Notes: generated by a model from the letters alone, not told the origin. Positions 37,118 through 46,479 are shown, counted from the stretch's first letter. The stretch: 64,000 nt of DNA from Sporosarcina sp. P34 (GCF_002743375.1 NZ_PDZC01000001.1:664558-728557), one strand, 5' to 3'. Numbers and translations: made by a program.

Positions 37118-37320
37118 GTCGAGGAGATGTGGGTGATCGAATCCTTCTTCTAATGTGTGAAGCAGAATCTGAGTGTATTAGTCTAATTTAACACGACTGA
37201 AAACGCCGTGCTTAACCAGCTATTCGCGGTATTGATTGCGTACGTTCTGCTCAAATTTCTTTACACGCAAGGTGACAATGGATCTTACTGTAAACCTTTT
37301 GTCATATACGAGCTGTCTAG
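37118..37320 (+). pseudogene. IS4-family transposase C-terminal relic
   Basis: Translation gives VEEMWVIESFF-stop-CVKQNLSVLV-stop-FNTTENAVLNQLFAVLIAYVLLKF and LYTQGDN. This corresponds to the WQIE-x-FFKW-x-KQ ... SENAV-x-NQ-x-x-x-ALI-x-Y-x-LL end of IS4-type DDE transposases. Two in-frame stops and no 5' part. From 37320 to 37584 there is only AT-rich sequence and a hairpin at 37520-37577. Confidence 0.8.
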
Positions 37321-37584
37321 TCATGCTTTTGTGATGAATTGCTAATAGAATGACATTTGGAAATCAGAAAATTGTTGGAATTATAACAGGGACTGACATC
37401 GGATAATTTAATGGGTTGAAAGTTTATGAATAGTATACTTTCTCATATAGTAGACAATCTAGAATTCAGAAAAACAACTTAAAAACTATCCTAAATAAGT
37501 TAGAGGAGTTAAATAAGGTACCTGTGTGAGAACCAATCTATAATGTTTAAACGAACATGAAAGTTTCACGCACAGGTTAAGCCG

Positions 37585-37929
37585 GTGGCGCATGAAACCA
37601 ACGGGGATCAAGACTTTTTAACACGTGTATACAGCGTGTTGTCAGTTGATGTCAATCATTACACGGAGTTAAACAGCACCGACACAATGGATCTTTTCTT
37701 CACGATTACATCGGTCAAGTCCATCTTTAATCAACGGGAGGACGAGTACAACTTCGCTGAGACTAGAGCGCTACTGACTCGCGCTATCATTAGATACACG
37801 AAACAGATTAATCTTGAGTTTGAGGATCGCTTAAAAGAATTTGTTAGTTATATTAGTCTGTATTTGCCGGAACAGAAAGCAGTTGTTTGGCTATCATTGT
37901 ACCGTGGACTAATTTGCGCGCAATCGTAG
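37585..37929 (+). CDS. Uncharacterised ORF, possibly a gene fragment
   Basis: 114 residues from GTG 37585 without a clear ribosome site. It is helical and charged in its central part (NQREDEYNFAETRALLTR, INLEFEDRLKEFV), with the last ~15 codons overlapping the antisense epimerase relic. Probably a fragment fused to foreign sequence. No family recognised. Confidence 0.3.
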   Translation: MAHETNGDQDFLTRVYSVLSVDVNHYTELNSTDTMDLFFTITSVKSIFNQREDEYNFAETRALLTRAIIRYTKQINLEFEDRLKEFVSYISLYLPEQKAVVWLSLYRGLICAQS

Positions 37930-38014
37930 AAACTTCATACCCTCACTTCAATAATTCTTTTATAGCTTCAAATCCAAGCAATCCAGTTCCACCCAATACA
38001 AATACATTTTTCAT
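37890..38014 (-). pseudogene. N-terminal fragment of an NAD(P)-dependent epimerase/dehydratase
   Basis: On the minus strand a perfect ribosome site (AGAGGAGTG) precedes ATG 38014 and MKNVFVLGGTGLLGFEAIKE, the Rossmann GxxGxxG start of SDR/NmrA-type enzymes. A TGA at 37945-37943 replaces the expected Arg codon (LLK-x-GYEVSTIARK), and the gene breaks off about 40 bases later. Confidence 0.8.
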
Positions 38015-38268
38015 CCTATTTCACTCCTCTTATATAACCTCTTTACTTTCTACCCTCTTGTTTAAAAAGTATTCAAATTAAAAAATTTCTCTAATTCATT
38101 CATAGTTCATATTTTCATGGTTTAATTACAAAAGCTTATATGCAATTGATAATGCTTTCGTTCACTTCATTCTTTAAAAAGGCTCGTAATGTTAAAGATG
38201 TAGTGATCTAAAATGAGGTCAATTCCGTTAGCTATAAAATGATAACTAACTAGATGAGGAGGGACACA

Positions 38269-39641
38269 ATGAAAAAAGGTACGTACAATCGTTTTTGGAG
38301 ATGGCACTTCTTTGGTGCTTTGTTCATGGCTCCACTTCTGATTACACTTACGCTGAGCGGAATTGGGTCCTTGTTTTACAATGATGTTGAAAACGTTGCG
38401 TACAAGGATCTTTTCTTTGGTACTAGCGAAGAAACGTCCCAACTGACGATCGACGAAGGAATTTCTGTTGTGAAACAGGAGAACGAAGGATTTGAAGTTT
38501 CGAAGATTATGACCATGGACGAGCCGTATAATACGAGGCTGAAGTTGAAGTCCGAGTCAGGCGAAGAGAAATACGTATTTTTAGATGATCATAACGAAAT
38601 AGTCGGCTCTCAAAATCCAAAGTATACGTACGCTAATATTATGAGAAATGTTCATAGTTCACTTTTTGTGGGCGGAACTGTCGTCAATTACTTAGTTGAA
38701 TTAGCTGCATGCTGGGCTATCTTTTTATTATTTTCCGGACTGTATATGACATTCAAAAGCCGTGCGCTAAAGAAACCGAAGAAATCAACACGTCGACTCC
38801 AATTTAAACGGATTCATGCGTTAATCGGTACAATCATCAACATTCCCATGATTATTCTCATATTCACAGGTCTTCCCTGGTCCGCATTCATGGGGAATTT
38901 CATCTATACTGCCTCTCAAGAACATCCTTCTATCGGAATGCCGTTGCTAAAACAACAGCCACCTACTTCTGATATGAGTGAGATTCCTTGGGCAACTCGT
39001 AAAGAAGAAGCCCCTACATCCGAAAAACCGGATCCTCACGCGCATCACGGTGGAAATGGGGACATATCTGGAATAGATATGGGCCATAACGGGATTTCTG
39101 TTGAAGAATTGATGGGGAAAGTACAGGATGAAAGGATTTCGAAACCGTATTCAATCGTCTATCCGTTTTCTGAAGATGGTGTGTTCACGGTATCCAAAGG
39201 TAGTAACACCGGCGTAACGGGGTTAGATGTACATCCTTCTGAAGAGATGACTTCTTATTTCGATCAATACAGCGGCAATCTGATTTCCAAAGTAGGCTAC
39301 GGGGAGTATGGAATTTTGGCGAAGTGGTTTACGTGGGGAATTCCGCTGCACGAGGGTCATCTGTTCGGCTTGCCAAATAAAATTATCAATGTAATTGTCT
39401 GTCTGGCATTTTTATTCCTGATATTCTACGGCTTCAACATGTGGTTGTCACGCAAGAGAAAAGGAAATATTTCGGCACCACCTAAGACGACGAGTAAAAT
39501 TTCGATAGGGTTTGTTGTGCTGATGGTGATCTTAGGTGTCATCATGCCGCTCTTTGGAATTCATTGTTGGTTGTACTTGCGATCGAAGGGATTTTGTATT
39601 TGGTTCATCGTGGGAAAGGTGATGCGCGGACTGAGTATTAG
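38269..39641 (+). pseudogene. PepSY-associated transmembrane protein, frameshifted in the last helix
   Basis: About 457 residues. Helix 1 (FFGALFMAPLLITLTLSGIG), PepSY-type extracellular regions, a His-rich loop (DPHAHHGGNGDISGIDMGHN) and further helices match iron-regulated PepSY_TM proteins. At 39556-39561 GGAATTCATTG lacks one T. Restoring it gives SLLVVLAIEGILYLVHRG, a proper last helix, and a stop at 39639-39641, just before the terminator, whereas the uncorrected frame runs to 39672 inside the terminator. ATG 38269 follows GAGGAGGG. The function is probably in metal or heme handling. Confidence 0.8.
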
Positions 39642-39655
39642 TGAAAATAGAAGAA

Positions 39656-39697
39656 GCTACCTAGAAAGTTAGTACGTTGGCTCTAGGTAGCTTTTTT
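39656..39697 (+). terminator. Terminator of the PepSY gene
   Basis: GCTACCTAGA (39656-39665) pairs with TCTAGGTAGC (39682-39691), followed by TTTTTT. Confidence 0.95.
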
Positions 39698-39786
39698 ATA
39701 GGATCTGTTTTGTCGCAGTTACATAACTACTACATTCTTTTATAAAAACATGAACAATTCAATTTTACCTTCAAAAAATACGTCAA

Positions 39787-39971
39787 AAATGAATTCTCGA
39801 AATCAAATTCTTTATATCTACCGCTTTCTCTCCCTTACACAATTCAATTTCCACGTTTTGACGATTTTCTGTTCCTGTCATATGCTGATTTCAATACAGT
39901 TACTAACAGAACAGTTAGAAAAGTCATCAGAAAAATGATATACTCTATTCTAAGAAGTGTGAGGAAAACAC
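39787..39971 (+). repeat. Conserved upstream region of Rpn copy B
   Basis: Same order of blocks as 29341-29524: CACAATTCAATTT, TTTTGACGATTTTCTG, TGTCATATGCT, CTAACAGAACAGTTAG (39903-39918), a TATACT -10 box and AAGAAGTGTGAGGAAA. Confidence 0.75.
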
Positions 39972-40961
39972 ATGAACAAGCGGGCAATGAAACGGATTTA
40001 TTTAAAGAATCTAGTCGATTTGAAAATTGATTTTGCATTTAAAGAATTGTTTGGCAGTGAGAAGAACAAAGCAATTACGATTGTTTTTCTGAATGCCATT
40101 CTCAAACGAACCGGCCGGGATTCCATTAAAGAAGTAACCTTCAGAAATCCAGAAATCGGTGCGGTATACGAAGACGACAAGCTATCGCGTCTGGATATTC
40201 TTGTCACCACGCAAGACGGACATCCTATTAATATTGAAATGCAATTTACCAATCAATACGACATGGTCAATAGAAGTCTCTATTATTGGGCCAGATTATA
40301 CAGTGAGCAAAACAAAAAAGGAATGGCATACAAGACGCTACAACCTACGATCATGATGAACATCTTAAACTTTGACTTGATTACGCAAACCGATGCGTAT
40401 CATACGACGTATCATTTACATGAGGATAAAAAGAAATTTCGTATAGCGGACGGATTGGAGTTACATTTCATTGAAATACCTAAGCTACTTGCGCATTGGT
40501 ATGATGAAAAGTTGGATCCGTGGAGTGATGTATTGGCTCGTTGGTTGCTTCTGTTGAGTATAGTGGATCAGCGGGAACAACGTATTTACGAAGACATATA
40601 CAAAGAACTGGAGGCGATTGCGATGACTGACAAACATTTAGAGGAAGCATTTACGAGCTGGAATGAAATGAGCCTCAATTCGGAAGAGCGACTTGCTTAT
40701 GAAGTGCGCTTGAAACAGGTTCTAGATCAGGAAGCTGCGGTCAATGAAGCGAAGTGGAGATTAGAAGTTGCTGAAAAAAGAGCAACGGAACGAGGAATAG
40801 AACAAGGAATAGAGCAAGGAATAGAACAAGGAAAAACAGAGGGAAAGGAACATATAGCACGTAAACTTCTACTGAAGGATCTGGATATTGAACTTGTAGT
40901 TGAAACAACAGAGTTGCCGATAGAGCGTGTCCGAGAGATCAAAGCTGAATTAAAACAGTAA
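39972..40961 (+). CDS. Rpn family recombination-promoting nuclease/putative transposase, intact copy
   Basis: 329 residues, full length. The PD-(D/E)XK-type active site is intact: Asp75 in LSRLDILVTT, Glu89 and Gln91 in NIEMQ. The family sequences YDMVNRSLYYWARLYSEQ and LHFIEIPKLLAHWYDEKLDP follow. A Gly-Ile-Glu-Gln tandem (GIEQ x3) around residue 278 arises from repeated 12-bp units; such linkers vary in copy number. ATG 39972 follows GTGAGGAAAAC. It belongs to the YhgA-like/Rpn group, which cuts DNA and stimulates recombination. Confidence 0.93.
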   Translation: MNKRAMKRIYLKNLVDLKIDFAFKELFGSEKNKAITIVFLNAILKRTGRDSIKEVTFRNPEIGAVYEDDKLSRLDILVTTQDGHPINIEMQFTNQYDMVNRSLYYWARLYSEQNKKGMAYKTLQPTIMMNILNFDLITQTDAYHTTYHLHEDKKKFRIADGLELHFIEIPKLLAHWYDEKLDPWSDVLARWLLLLSIVDQREQRIYEDIYKELEAIAMTDKHLEEAFTSWNEMSLNSEERLAYEVRLKQVLDQEAAVNEAKWRLEVAEKRATERGIEQGIEQGIEQGKTEGKEHIARKLLLKDLDIELVVETTELPIERVREIKAELKQ

Positions 40962-40980
40962 TATACGGCATGTGTGCAAA

Positions 40981-41029
40981 AAAAGACGTCTACTAACGAT
41001 CCGTAAAAGGTCGGAAGTAGACGTCTTTT
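40981..41029 (+). terminator. Terminator of Rpn copy B
   Basis: AAAAGACGTCTACT (40981-40994) pairs with AGTAGACGTCTTTT (41016-41029). Confidence 0.92.
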
Positions 41030-41069
41030 CAGCGTGTATAAAATATTAAAAGTAATTTGAAACGATGGC

Positions 41070-42113
41070 TTCGATCCTAGTGAAGCATTTGACCTGCCGC
41101 GTGATTCGAACGTCAACAATTCGTTCACGGACCTCACATACGTCTCATCGCATAAACTGAATATCCTTATCATCTACAAGCTTGGCATTACAACTGGAAC
41201 GTCTGTTCATCTATTCAGCCCAAATGCGGCAATTACACAAGAGGCCAGGCTGCCTAAATGCTAAAAGCGACAGAAAATGCAAAGCCGGTGATCACGACCA
41301 TGGAACCGATCGATTTTGGATGGGATAAGTTTAGTTCATATGACGCTGTTGCAGATCAAACAAAGTCCGATATTCTCGAAGCGTTTGTCGTCGAAGGAAA
41401 AGAAGGCTATAGAAATGACGAACTTCAATTGGTACCAGGTAAAGAAGGAACTACTTCACTAAAATTAAGCGTTTATTCTAAAGGTACAGAAATGGAAACG
41501 AAAAAGTTTATTGTGGATGTAAAGAAAGTAGATGGAAAGTTGCAAGTTTCATTGACAGAAACAAAGGATTTTATATCCCAAGCAGAGAAACTAGGCGCCT
41601 ATATGACCAATAAAGATAAACAAAAAGTGGAAAGTATTTCCCTCTCTACACTGGACGCAAAGAAGCTACCTAAAGCAATCACTTCACTTACAGATGTCAT
41701 GGTAAGCATTGAAGAACCAGGCCAGTACATCGCGGTAGTTCGTTTCAAGAATGGCAAACAAGAGCGCCACGTTATTGAAGCGGTGACGGATCTAGAGACG
41801 CTTAAAGATAGCGTACGCGTCATTAAAGAAGTCAAGACTGCGGAATACACAAGGTACAGCTTTTAATATTGGCAAGCATATGATCGCAACGAAAAACTAT
41901 GAACAGATTGCGAATGTTTCAAGAGATCCAGGCACGAACTTATTCTGTGCGACAGGTAAGACAGAGGGTAAAGTGCAGATCGATTATGAACATCCGAAAA
42001 TGGATGAAGGATTTGGTGAGGAATATGCTAGCTATGACAATATTAAGCATGGGTTGTTTGTGTATGTGGAGCAGATTGGTTCTATTGTTAATGTGAGAAT
42101 TGGGGCTAATTAG
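41070..42113 (+). pseudogene. SLH-domain surface protein, 5' truncated and frameshifted
   Basis: The first frame (41070-41264) gives the end of an S-layer homology repeat (SFTDLTYVSSHKLNILI, YKLGITTGTSVHLFSPNAAIT). The frame then shifts to 41258-41866 (202 codons: LKATENAKPVITTMEPIDF...), and again near 41855 to AFNIGKHMIATKNYEQI...VNVRIGAN, ending at 42113. The three pieces read as one protein: an SLH anchor followed by beta-rich domains. Upstream SLH repeats and the signal peptide are missing. Such proteins bind the pyruvylated cell-wall polymer. Confidence 0.75.
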
Positions 42114-42419
42114 GTCCCCTGATGTTGATTTAGAGATTACTTTTAAGGTAGTAGGTTCAAGGATGATTTTTAATTGTACTGGGGCTTGCTGTCTTTTATT
42201 AATTACAGATATTGCCGGTTTTTGTACATAAAAGTCTGGATATTGGTATAATGGAACTAATGGTAGTGGAACGATATGTAAGCTAAAGCTACTTTTAGAA
42301 GAAGTTAAATAGATCATCTAATGGAAGTAATCGATTGCAAAGGATTGGGATGGAGTGCTCGGCTTCATATTATACGGACCCAACAGAATACTTTAAAGCT
42401 TCTACTGTTGTCTCATATC

Positions 42420-42774
42420 TTTAGTTATGTAGAATAGGAAGTTGGTAAAGCGCTACGTATGAATCCTCCCAAAATCCACCAGGCAGACCGTTTGAAATCG
42501 AACATATTTCGGTGAATGAATATCGAGAGCGCGTAGATGAGTTTGACTAGGAGAACAAATTTCAAAAATGGAGAAATCATATTGGTGTACTGATTCTTTT
42601 ACTGTGAGGGCCAATCAATCTATCAGTAGTAATAAGTATGAGGATAATATACATCATTACTTAAAGGAAAATACATATGCCCAGACATTTCATTCTAACT
42701 ACTACAGTAAGAATTATTATTTTCTGAAATCGGGAAAATTCAATGGTTACAGTTTAAACCACATTAGAGTTTAA
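42420..42774 (+). pseudogene. 3' relic of a DUF262/DUF1524 (GmrSD-type) gene
   Basis: The frame from 42488 reads PFEIEHISVNEYRERVDEFD, a TAG, then ENKFQKWRNHIGVLILLL, and after a frame change SSNKYEDNIHHYLKENTYAQ and following TFHSN. This is the HNH-like (EIEH) region and tail of DUF262/DUF1524 proteins, which include type IV restriction enzymes such as GmrSD and the BREX-associated BrxU. At least two stops/frameshifts. Between 42114 and 42420 nothing is recognised. Confidence 0.7.
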
Positions 42775-42949
42775 GAGGAGGATTTGGAAGATAGTCAGGA
42801 ATTAGTGAAGTGTATTTCCGAGAATGTATGGTCAACTTAATGTTTTGTGAATATTAAAAAATTAAAAGTATATGAGCTCTTTAATATACTAAGAATGACT
42901 CCGCGATTTAGTACTCCTAATTTAAATAGATTTAATCGAGGTGATAATA

Positions 42950-44419
42950 TTGTTTGATTTAGAAGAATATGAAATATTGATGTCTGGCTTTATAGAAGTA
43001 GTTACTGAAAAATCTCAGTATAGGCCAAGTACTATAGTGAATTATAAAGTAATACTTGACGACTACTTTCATAATAATATTATTAATAAATTGGAGAAGA
43101 ATGACTATAGTGAAATTTTTAGTGAAAAAAGACTATCTTTAATAAAGAGAAAGTCAAATATGGTTCGTCCTAGCTTGCTCAGTTTCTTGTCTTTTTTACA
43201 CGATGCAAAATTCATTGAAGAAATAGAACATTTTCATCTGCAAAAAAATATAAAAGCGGTTTTTGTAACTGAAGAAATTGAGAAAGATGATGTAGTAAAG
43301 TTTTTAACTCCTAATGAGATACGATCTTTATTTACTGATCAATTAGTGTTTAAAAATGATAATGAAGAAAAGATTGTTCCTTTGATATGCGCTCTTTCTT
43401 GTTTCTATATGTTTAAGCAAGAGGATGTAATAAATCTAAAGATGGCGGATGTAGATTTAGTTGGAAAAAGAATAAGAAATATTCGTAGAGATAAAGAGAA
43501 CCCAGAACTAGTTGAATGGCTTTTATTGAATGATATAACCGTTAAATATATTGAAGCATACCTGACTTATCGTCAAACTCTTGATTTAGAGGATGATTGG
43601 CTGCTAATGATGGAAAATGAACGCTTGGCGAATAATAAGATTAATAAGTTATTTAGATGTTTTTATAGAATAGATAACAGTTTATTGTTCGGTAACAAAA
43701 AGGTATCTCAAAGTATGTTAACTCGCAGCATGATGCTTTACATACTCATTTCAACTAAAGGAGAAGGCCTATATAAAATTTTGCTAGAACAAGAATGGAA
43801 TACTGCATTGGATCAAGCTTTCGTAGAATATATGTCTATTAAACGCACTGAAATTGAGAATGAGCTTTATGAAAGGTATAATATCAATGAAATATTGCCT
43901 AAGAAAAAAACTGTATTAGATATTGGTTTATATTCAGAAGATAAGGATATTAATCAATCTGACATAGGAGATTATGACATGAATAACAATAGAAATCTAG
44001 AAAGTGATAAGATAACAATTCAACGTATGGTGCGAGACAGTAAGATAAGTAGAAGTTTGAGGAGAAACTACAATAACGAATGTCAATTGTGTGGGTATAA
44101 ATTAAGGAAATCAACAGGTGAATATTATTCAGAAGCACATCATATTCAACCTTATAATAAACTTCACAGGGGTGATGATAATAGTCAAAACTTAATTGTA
44201 TTATGTCCTAATTGTCATACTCAGTTCGATGATTTATATTATGCTATTCATCCAGAAACTAGAAAAATACATTGTATATTTGGTGGAGATGATCAATATC
44301 ATCTGGAGGATTTGGTAATGAAAGAAGAGCATACTTTAAGTAGTATTTACTTAGAGTATACGTGGAATCTATTTGAAGAAAAGCGAAAATTGCTTCCGAA
44401 TACTGAAAGTATAGATTAA
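42950..44419 (+). CDS. Degenerate tyrosine-recombinase-like protein fused to an HNH endonuclease domain
   Basis: 489 residues. Residues ~1-110 look like the helical core-binding domain of tyrosine recombinases (YRPSTIVNYKVILDDYF). Residues ~120-300 follow the catalytic-domain layout (FLTPNEIRSLF, ALSCFYMFKQEDVINLKMAD and following VDL), but the first catalytic Arg of G-L-R-x-S-E is not conserved and H-x-x-R is reduced to LTRS. Residues ~375-430 form a zinc HNH domain: CQLCGY, SEAHHIQPYNKLHRG, VLCPNCHTQFD. TTG 42950 follows GAGGTGAT (GTG 42941 in frame). The gene is AT-rich and lies 89 bp before the Septu-like pair. Confidence 0.7.
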   Translation: MFDLEEYEILMSGFIEVVTEKSQYRPSTIVNYKVILDDYFHNNIINKLEKNDYSEIFSEKRLSLIKRKSNMVRPSLLSFLSFLHDAKFIEEIEHFHLQKNIKAVFVTEEIEKDDVVKFLTPNEIRSLFTDQLVFKNDNEEKIVPLICALSCFYMFKQEDVINLKMADVDLVGKRIRNIRRDKENPELVEWLLLNDITVKYIEAYLTYRQTLDLEDDWLLMMENERLANNKINKLFRCFYRIDNSLLFGNKKVSQSMLTRSMMLYILISTKGEGLYKILLEQEWNTALDQAFVEYMSIKRTEIENELYERYNINEILPKKKTVLDIGLYSEDKDINQSDIGDYDMNNNRNLESDKITIQRMVRDSKISRSLRRNYNNECQLCGYKLRKSTGEYYSEAHHIQPYNKLHRGDDNSQNLIVLCPNCHTQFDDLYYAIHPETRKIHCIFGGDDQYHLEDLVMKEEHTLSSIYLEYTWNLFEEKRKLLPNTESID

Positions 44420-44507
44420 CATTTTTGTTTAATTGATTAAACAGACGTAGGAGTTCAGTATACAGGTATCGTACTATCAGTAATAAATAATGAGAGGAGA
44501 AAAGTAA

Positions 44508-45845
44508 ATGATAAAAAAACTATATATAAGTGAGTGGAACCAATTTAAAGAAATAAAAATTGATTTTCACACCAATGTAACAATTATTACCGGTGCTAAC
44601 GGTGCAGGAAAAAGTTCAATTTTAAGATTGATAGCAAATGAACTAGGCTGGCACTATTCTGAAGTCGCCACATTGCCAGAATATATTAACAACTCTAAGT
44701 TTGTGGCAGGGGTTTCTGAAAAAATATTAAATAAATGGCAGTTAAATAAATTAAAAGTAAATAAATTACGATTAAATAAAAGTGAACCTGAAGATTACAA
44801 TATTAATGATGATAACATCGAATTCGGCTATATAGAGTCATCAAAGGCGATATTGAAGTTGTATGTACCAAAAGAGGTAGAAGCTTCGTACAATATTTTT
44901 ACGGACTACGTATATAAGGAAGATGATGAGACCTTTGATTATCCTCTAATTCATGGAATAAATATTGCCTCTCATAGAGATCCTTATGGATATACTAAAG
45001 TTAATGATATCTCATTAAACCCATCAGAAATTGATGGATTATTATCTAGCTATACTGAGACGATTAAAGGTAGAAGAATAAATAATACTTATTATTATCA
45101 GGAAAATTCTCCTACCTATGTTATAAAGAAATCCTTGATTTCTCTCGCTGTTTTTGGTGAAGGAAATAGTTCAGTTTCAGCAAATCCGAAATATTTAAAG
45201 TGGCTTTCAGACTTTCAGGATTTACTTAAATCTATTATCCCAGAACATATTGGATTTGAAAGAATTATTGTAAAAGAGGGAGAAGTGTTTTTAATAACTA
45301 AAACAGGAAACTTTCTTCTAGATGCTTTATCTGGTGGGTTGTCGGCTATCATAGACTTGAGTTGGCAAATTTATGTGCATACATTAAATTCAGAAGATTG
45401 CTTTGTTGTTTTAATTGATGAAATAGAAAATCACTTGCATCCATCACTACAACGAGAAATATTGCCAAAACTAATTGGTGCATTTCCTGATTTGCAGTTT
45501 ATAGTAACAACACACTCTCCTTTTGTTGTGAACTCCGTTGAAGATTGCAATATATACGCACTGAAGTTTCAGGATGATAATAAGGTGATAGTTTCAAAAC
45601 TAGACTTCGAAGCACAAGCAAAAGATGCATTTAAGGTTCTTAGAGATGTATTGGGAGTGCCAGTAACTTTCCCAGTCTGGATAGAAGAGGAACTAGAAAT
45701 GATCACAAGTAAATATTTAAATGAAGGGCTAAGTAAAGACAACTTAGAGAATATGAAAGATGAATTGAATCAAAAAAATTTAAATGAATATTTCCCTGAG
45801 ATGTTGTCATACTTTCATGAGGATAATTATGATAAAAATAAATAA
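44508..45845 (+). CDS. ptuA: AAA/ABC-type ATPase, probable Septu PtuA
   Basis: 445 residues. SMC/OLD-type ATPase: Walker A GANGAGKSS at residues ~32-40, ABC signature LDALSGGLSAIIDLSW, Walker B VVLIDEIENHLHPSLQ and H-loop IVTTHSPFVVNSV. There is no TOPRIM nuclease domain. Followed with a 17-bp overlap by a small HNH gene, the arrangement of Septu (PtuA ATPase + PtuB nuclease) anti-phage systems. The ATPase is thought to hold the nuclease in check and trigger it on infection. ATG follows GAGAGGAG. Strongly AT-rich relative to the flanks, consistent with transfer. Confidence 0.8.
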   Translation: MIKKLYISEWNQFKEIKIDFHTNVTIITGANGAGKSSILRLIANELGWHYSEVATLPEYINNSKFVAGVSEKILNKWQLNKLKVNKLRLNKSEPEDYNINDDNIEFGYIESSKAILKLYVPKEVEASYNIFTDYVYKEDDETFDYPLIHGINIASHRDPYGYTKVNDISLNPSEIDGLLSSYTETIKGRRINNTYYYQENSPTYVIKKSLISLAVFGEGNSSVSANPKYLKWLSDFQDLLKSIIPEHIGFERIIVKEGEVFLITKTGNFLLDALSGGLSAIIDLSWQIYVHTLNSEDCFVVLIDEIENHLHPSLQREILPKLIGAFPDLQFIVTTHSPFVVNSVEDCNIYALKFQDDNKVIVSKLDFEAQAKDAFKVLRDVLGVPVTFPVWIEEELEMITSKYLNEGLSKDNLENMKDELNQKNLNEYFPEMLSYFHEDNYDKNK

Positions 45846-46479
45846 AATAAAAGAACCTGAGATTTTGGAATTGAATTGCGATCAATGGACTAAAGATTAT
45901 TTAGAGTATAAGAATGGGAGGCCGGGTTATACGAAAACAACTGAGGGGAAGTATAGACATCGCGATATAAAAGAAGCTTTAATTAAAGAAACTTCGGGAA
46001 AATGTGTGTATTGCGAATCCAAAATTTTAAGTGTTAGTGATGGAGATATTGAACATATACTACCTAAATCAAAACATTATAATCTTTGTTTTGAGTGGAA
46101 AAACTTAACTTTGGCTTGTAGGATATGTAACAGGGAGAAGTCAGACTATTATAGTCAAAATTATCCTTTAGTGAATCCTTATACAGAGGACCCAACTGAT
46201 CATTTACATTTTGCTGGTGCACTTTTAATTGCGCTGTCGGCTAAAGGGAAAATAACTTTAGAGGAAATGAAATTAAATAGGCTAGAATTACTTGAAAGTA
46301 GACAAAGATATTTACAGAAACTAGAGTCTATCACTATAATGATTAATCAATCTGACGAGGAATTAAAAGAAATTCTGTTTAAAGATTTATTAAGCTACTG
46401 TGATGAAGATAGAGAATATAGTGCGATGATGAAAGTATATGTAGAAACTATTCAGCAGAAGTTAACAAAAGTTAATTAA
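45829..46479 (+). CDS. ptuB: HNH endonuclease, probable Septu PtuB
   Basis: 216 residues from ATG 45829 (GAGG upstream), overlapping the ATPase gene. HNH with zinc: KCVYCESKI, DIEHILPKSKH, WKNLTLACRICNREKSDYYS (Cys pairs, His catalytic, Asn, second Cys pair), followed by NPYTEDPTDHLHFAG and LNRLELLESRQ, as in PtuB/TIGR02646-type nucleases. Expected to cleave DNA during phage attack when released by the ATPase. The same domain type, but different sequence, ends the protein at 42950. Confidence 0.82.
   Translation: MIKINKIKEPEILELNCDQWTKDYLEYKNGRPGYTKTTEGKYRHRDIKEALIKETSGKCVYCESKILSVSDGDIEHILPKSKHYNLCFEWKNLTLACRICNREKSDYYSQNYPLVNPYTEDPTDHLHFAGALLIALSAKGKITLEEMKLNRLELLESRQRYLQKLESITIMINQSDEELKEILFKDLLSYCDEDREYSAMMKVYVETIQQKLTKVN

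Noticed and set aside
37520..37577. Hairpin ACCTGTGTGA...TCACGCACAGGT resembling group II intron domain V
   Set aside because: The GTGTGA...TTCACGCAC pattern is reminiscent of group II introns, but the conserved AGC/AAA...bulge order is not there and no maturase gene or 5' intron end was found; left as an unexplained hairpin.
42140..42317. Minus-strand frame of 125 codons (41940-42317)
   Set aside because: Mostly antisense to the SLH-protein relic, AT-rich, without ribosome site.
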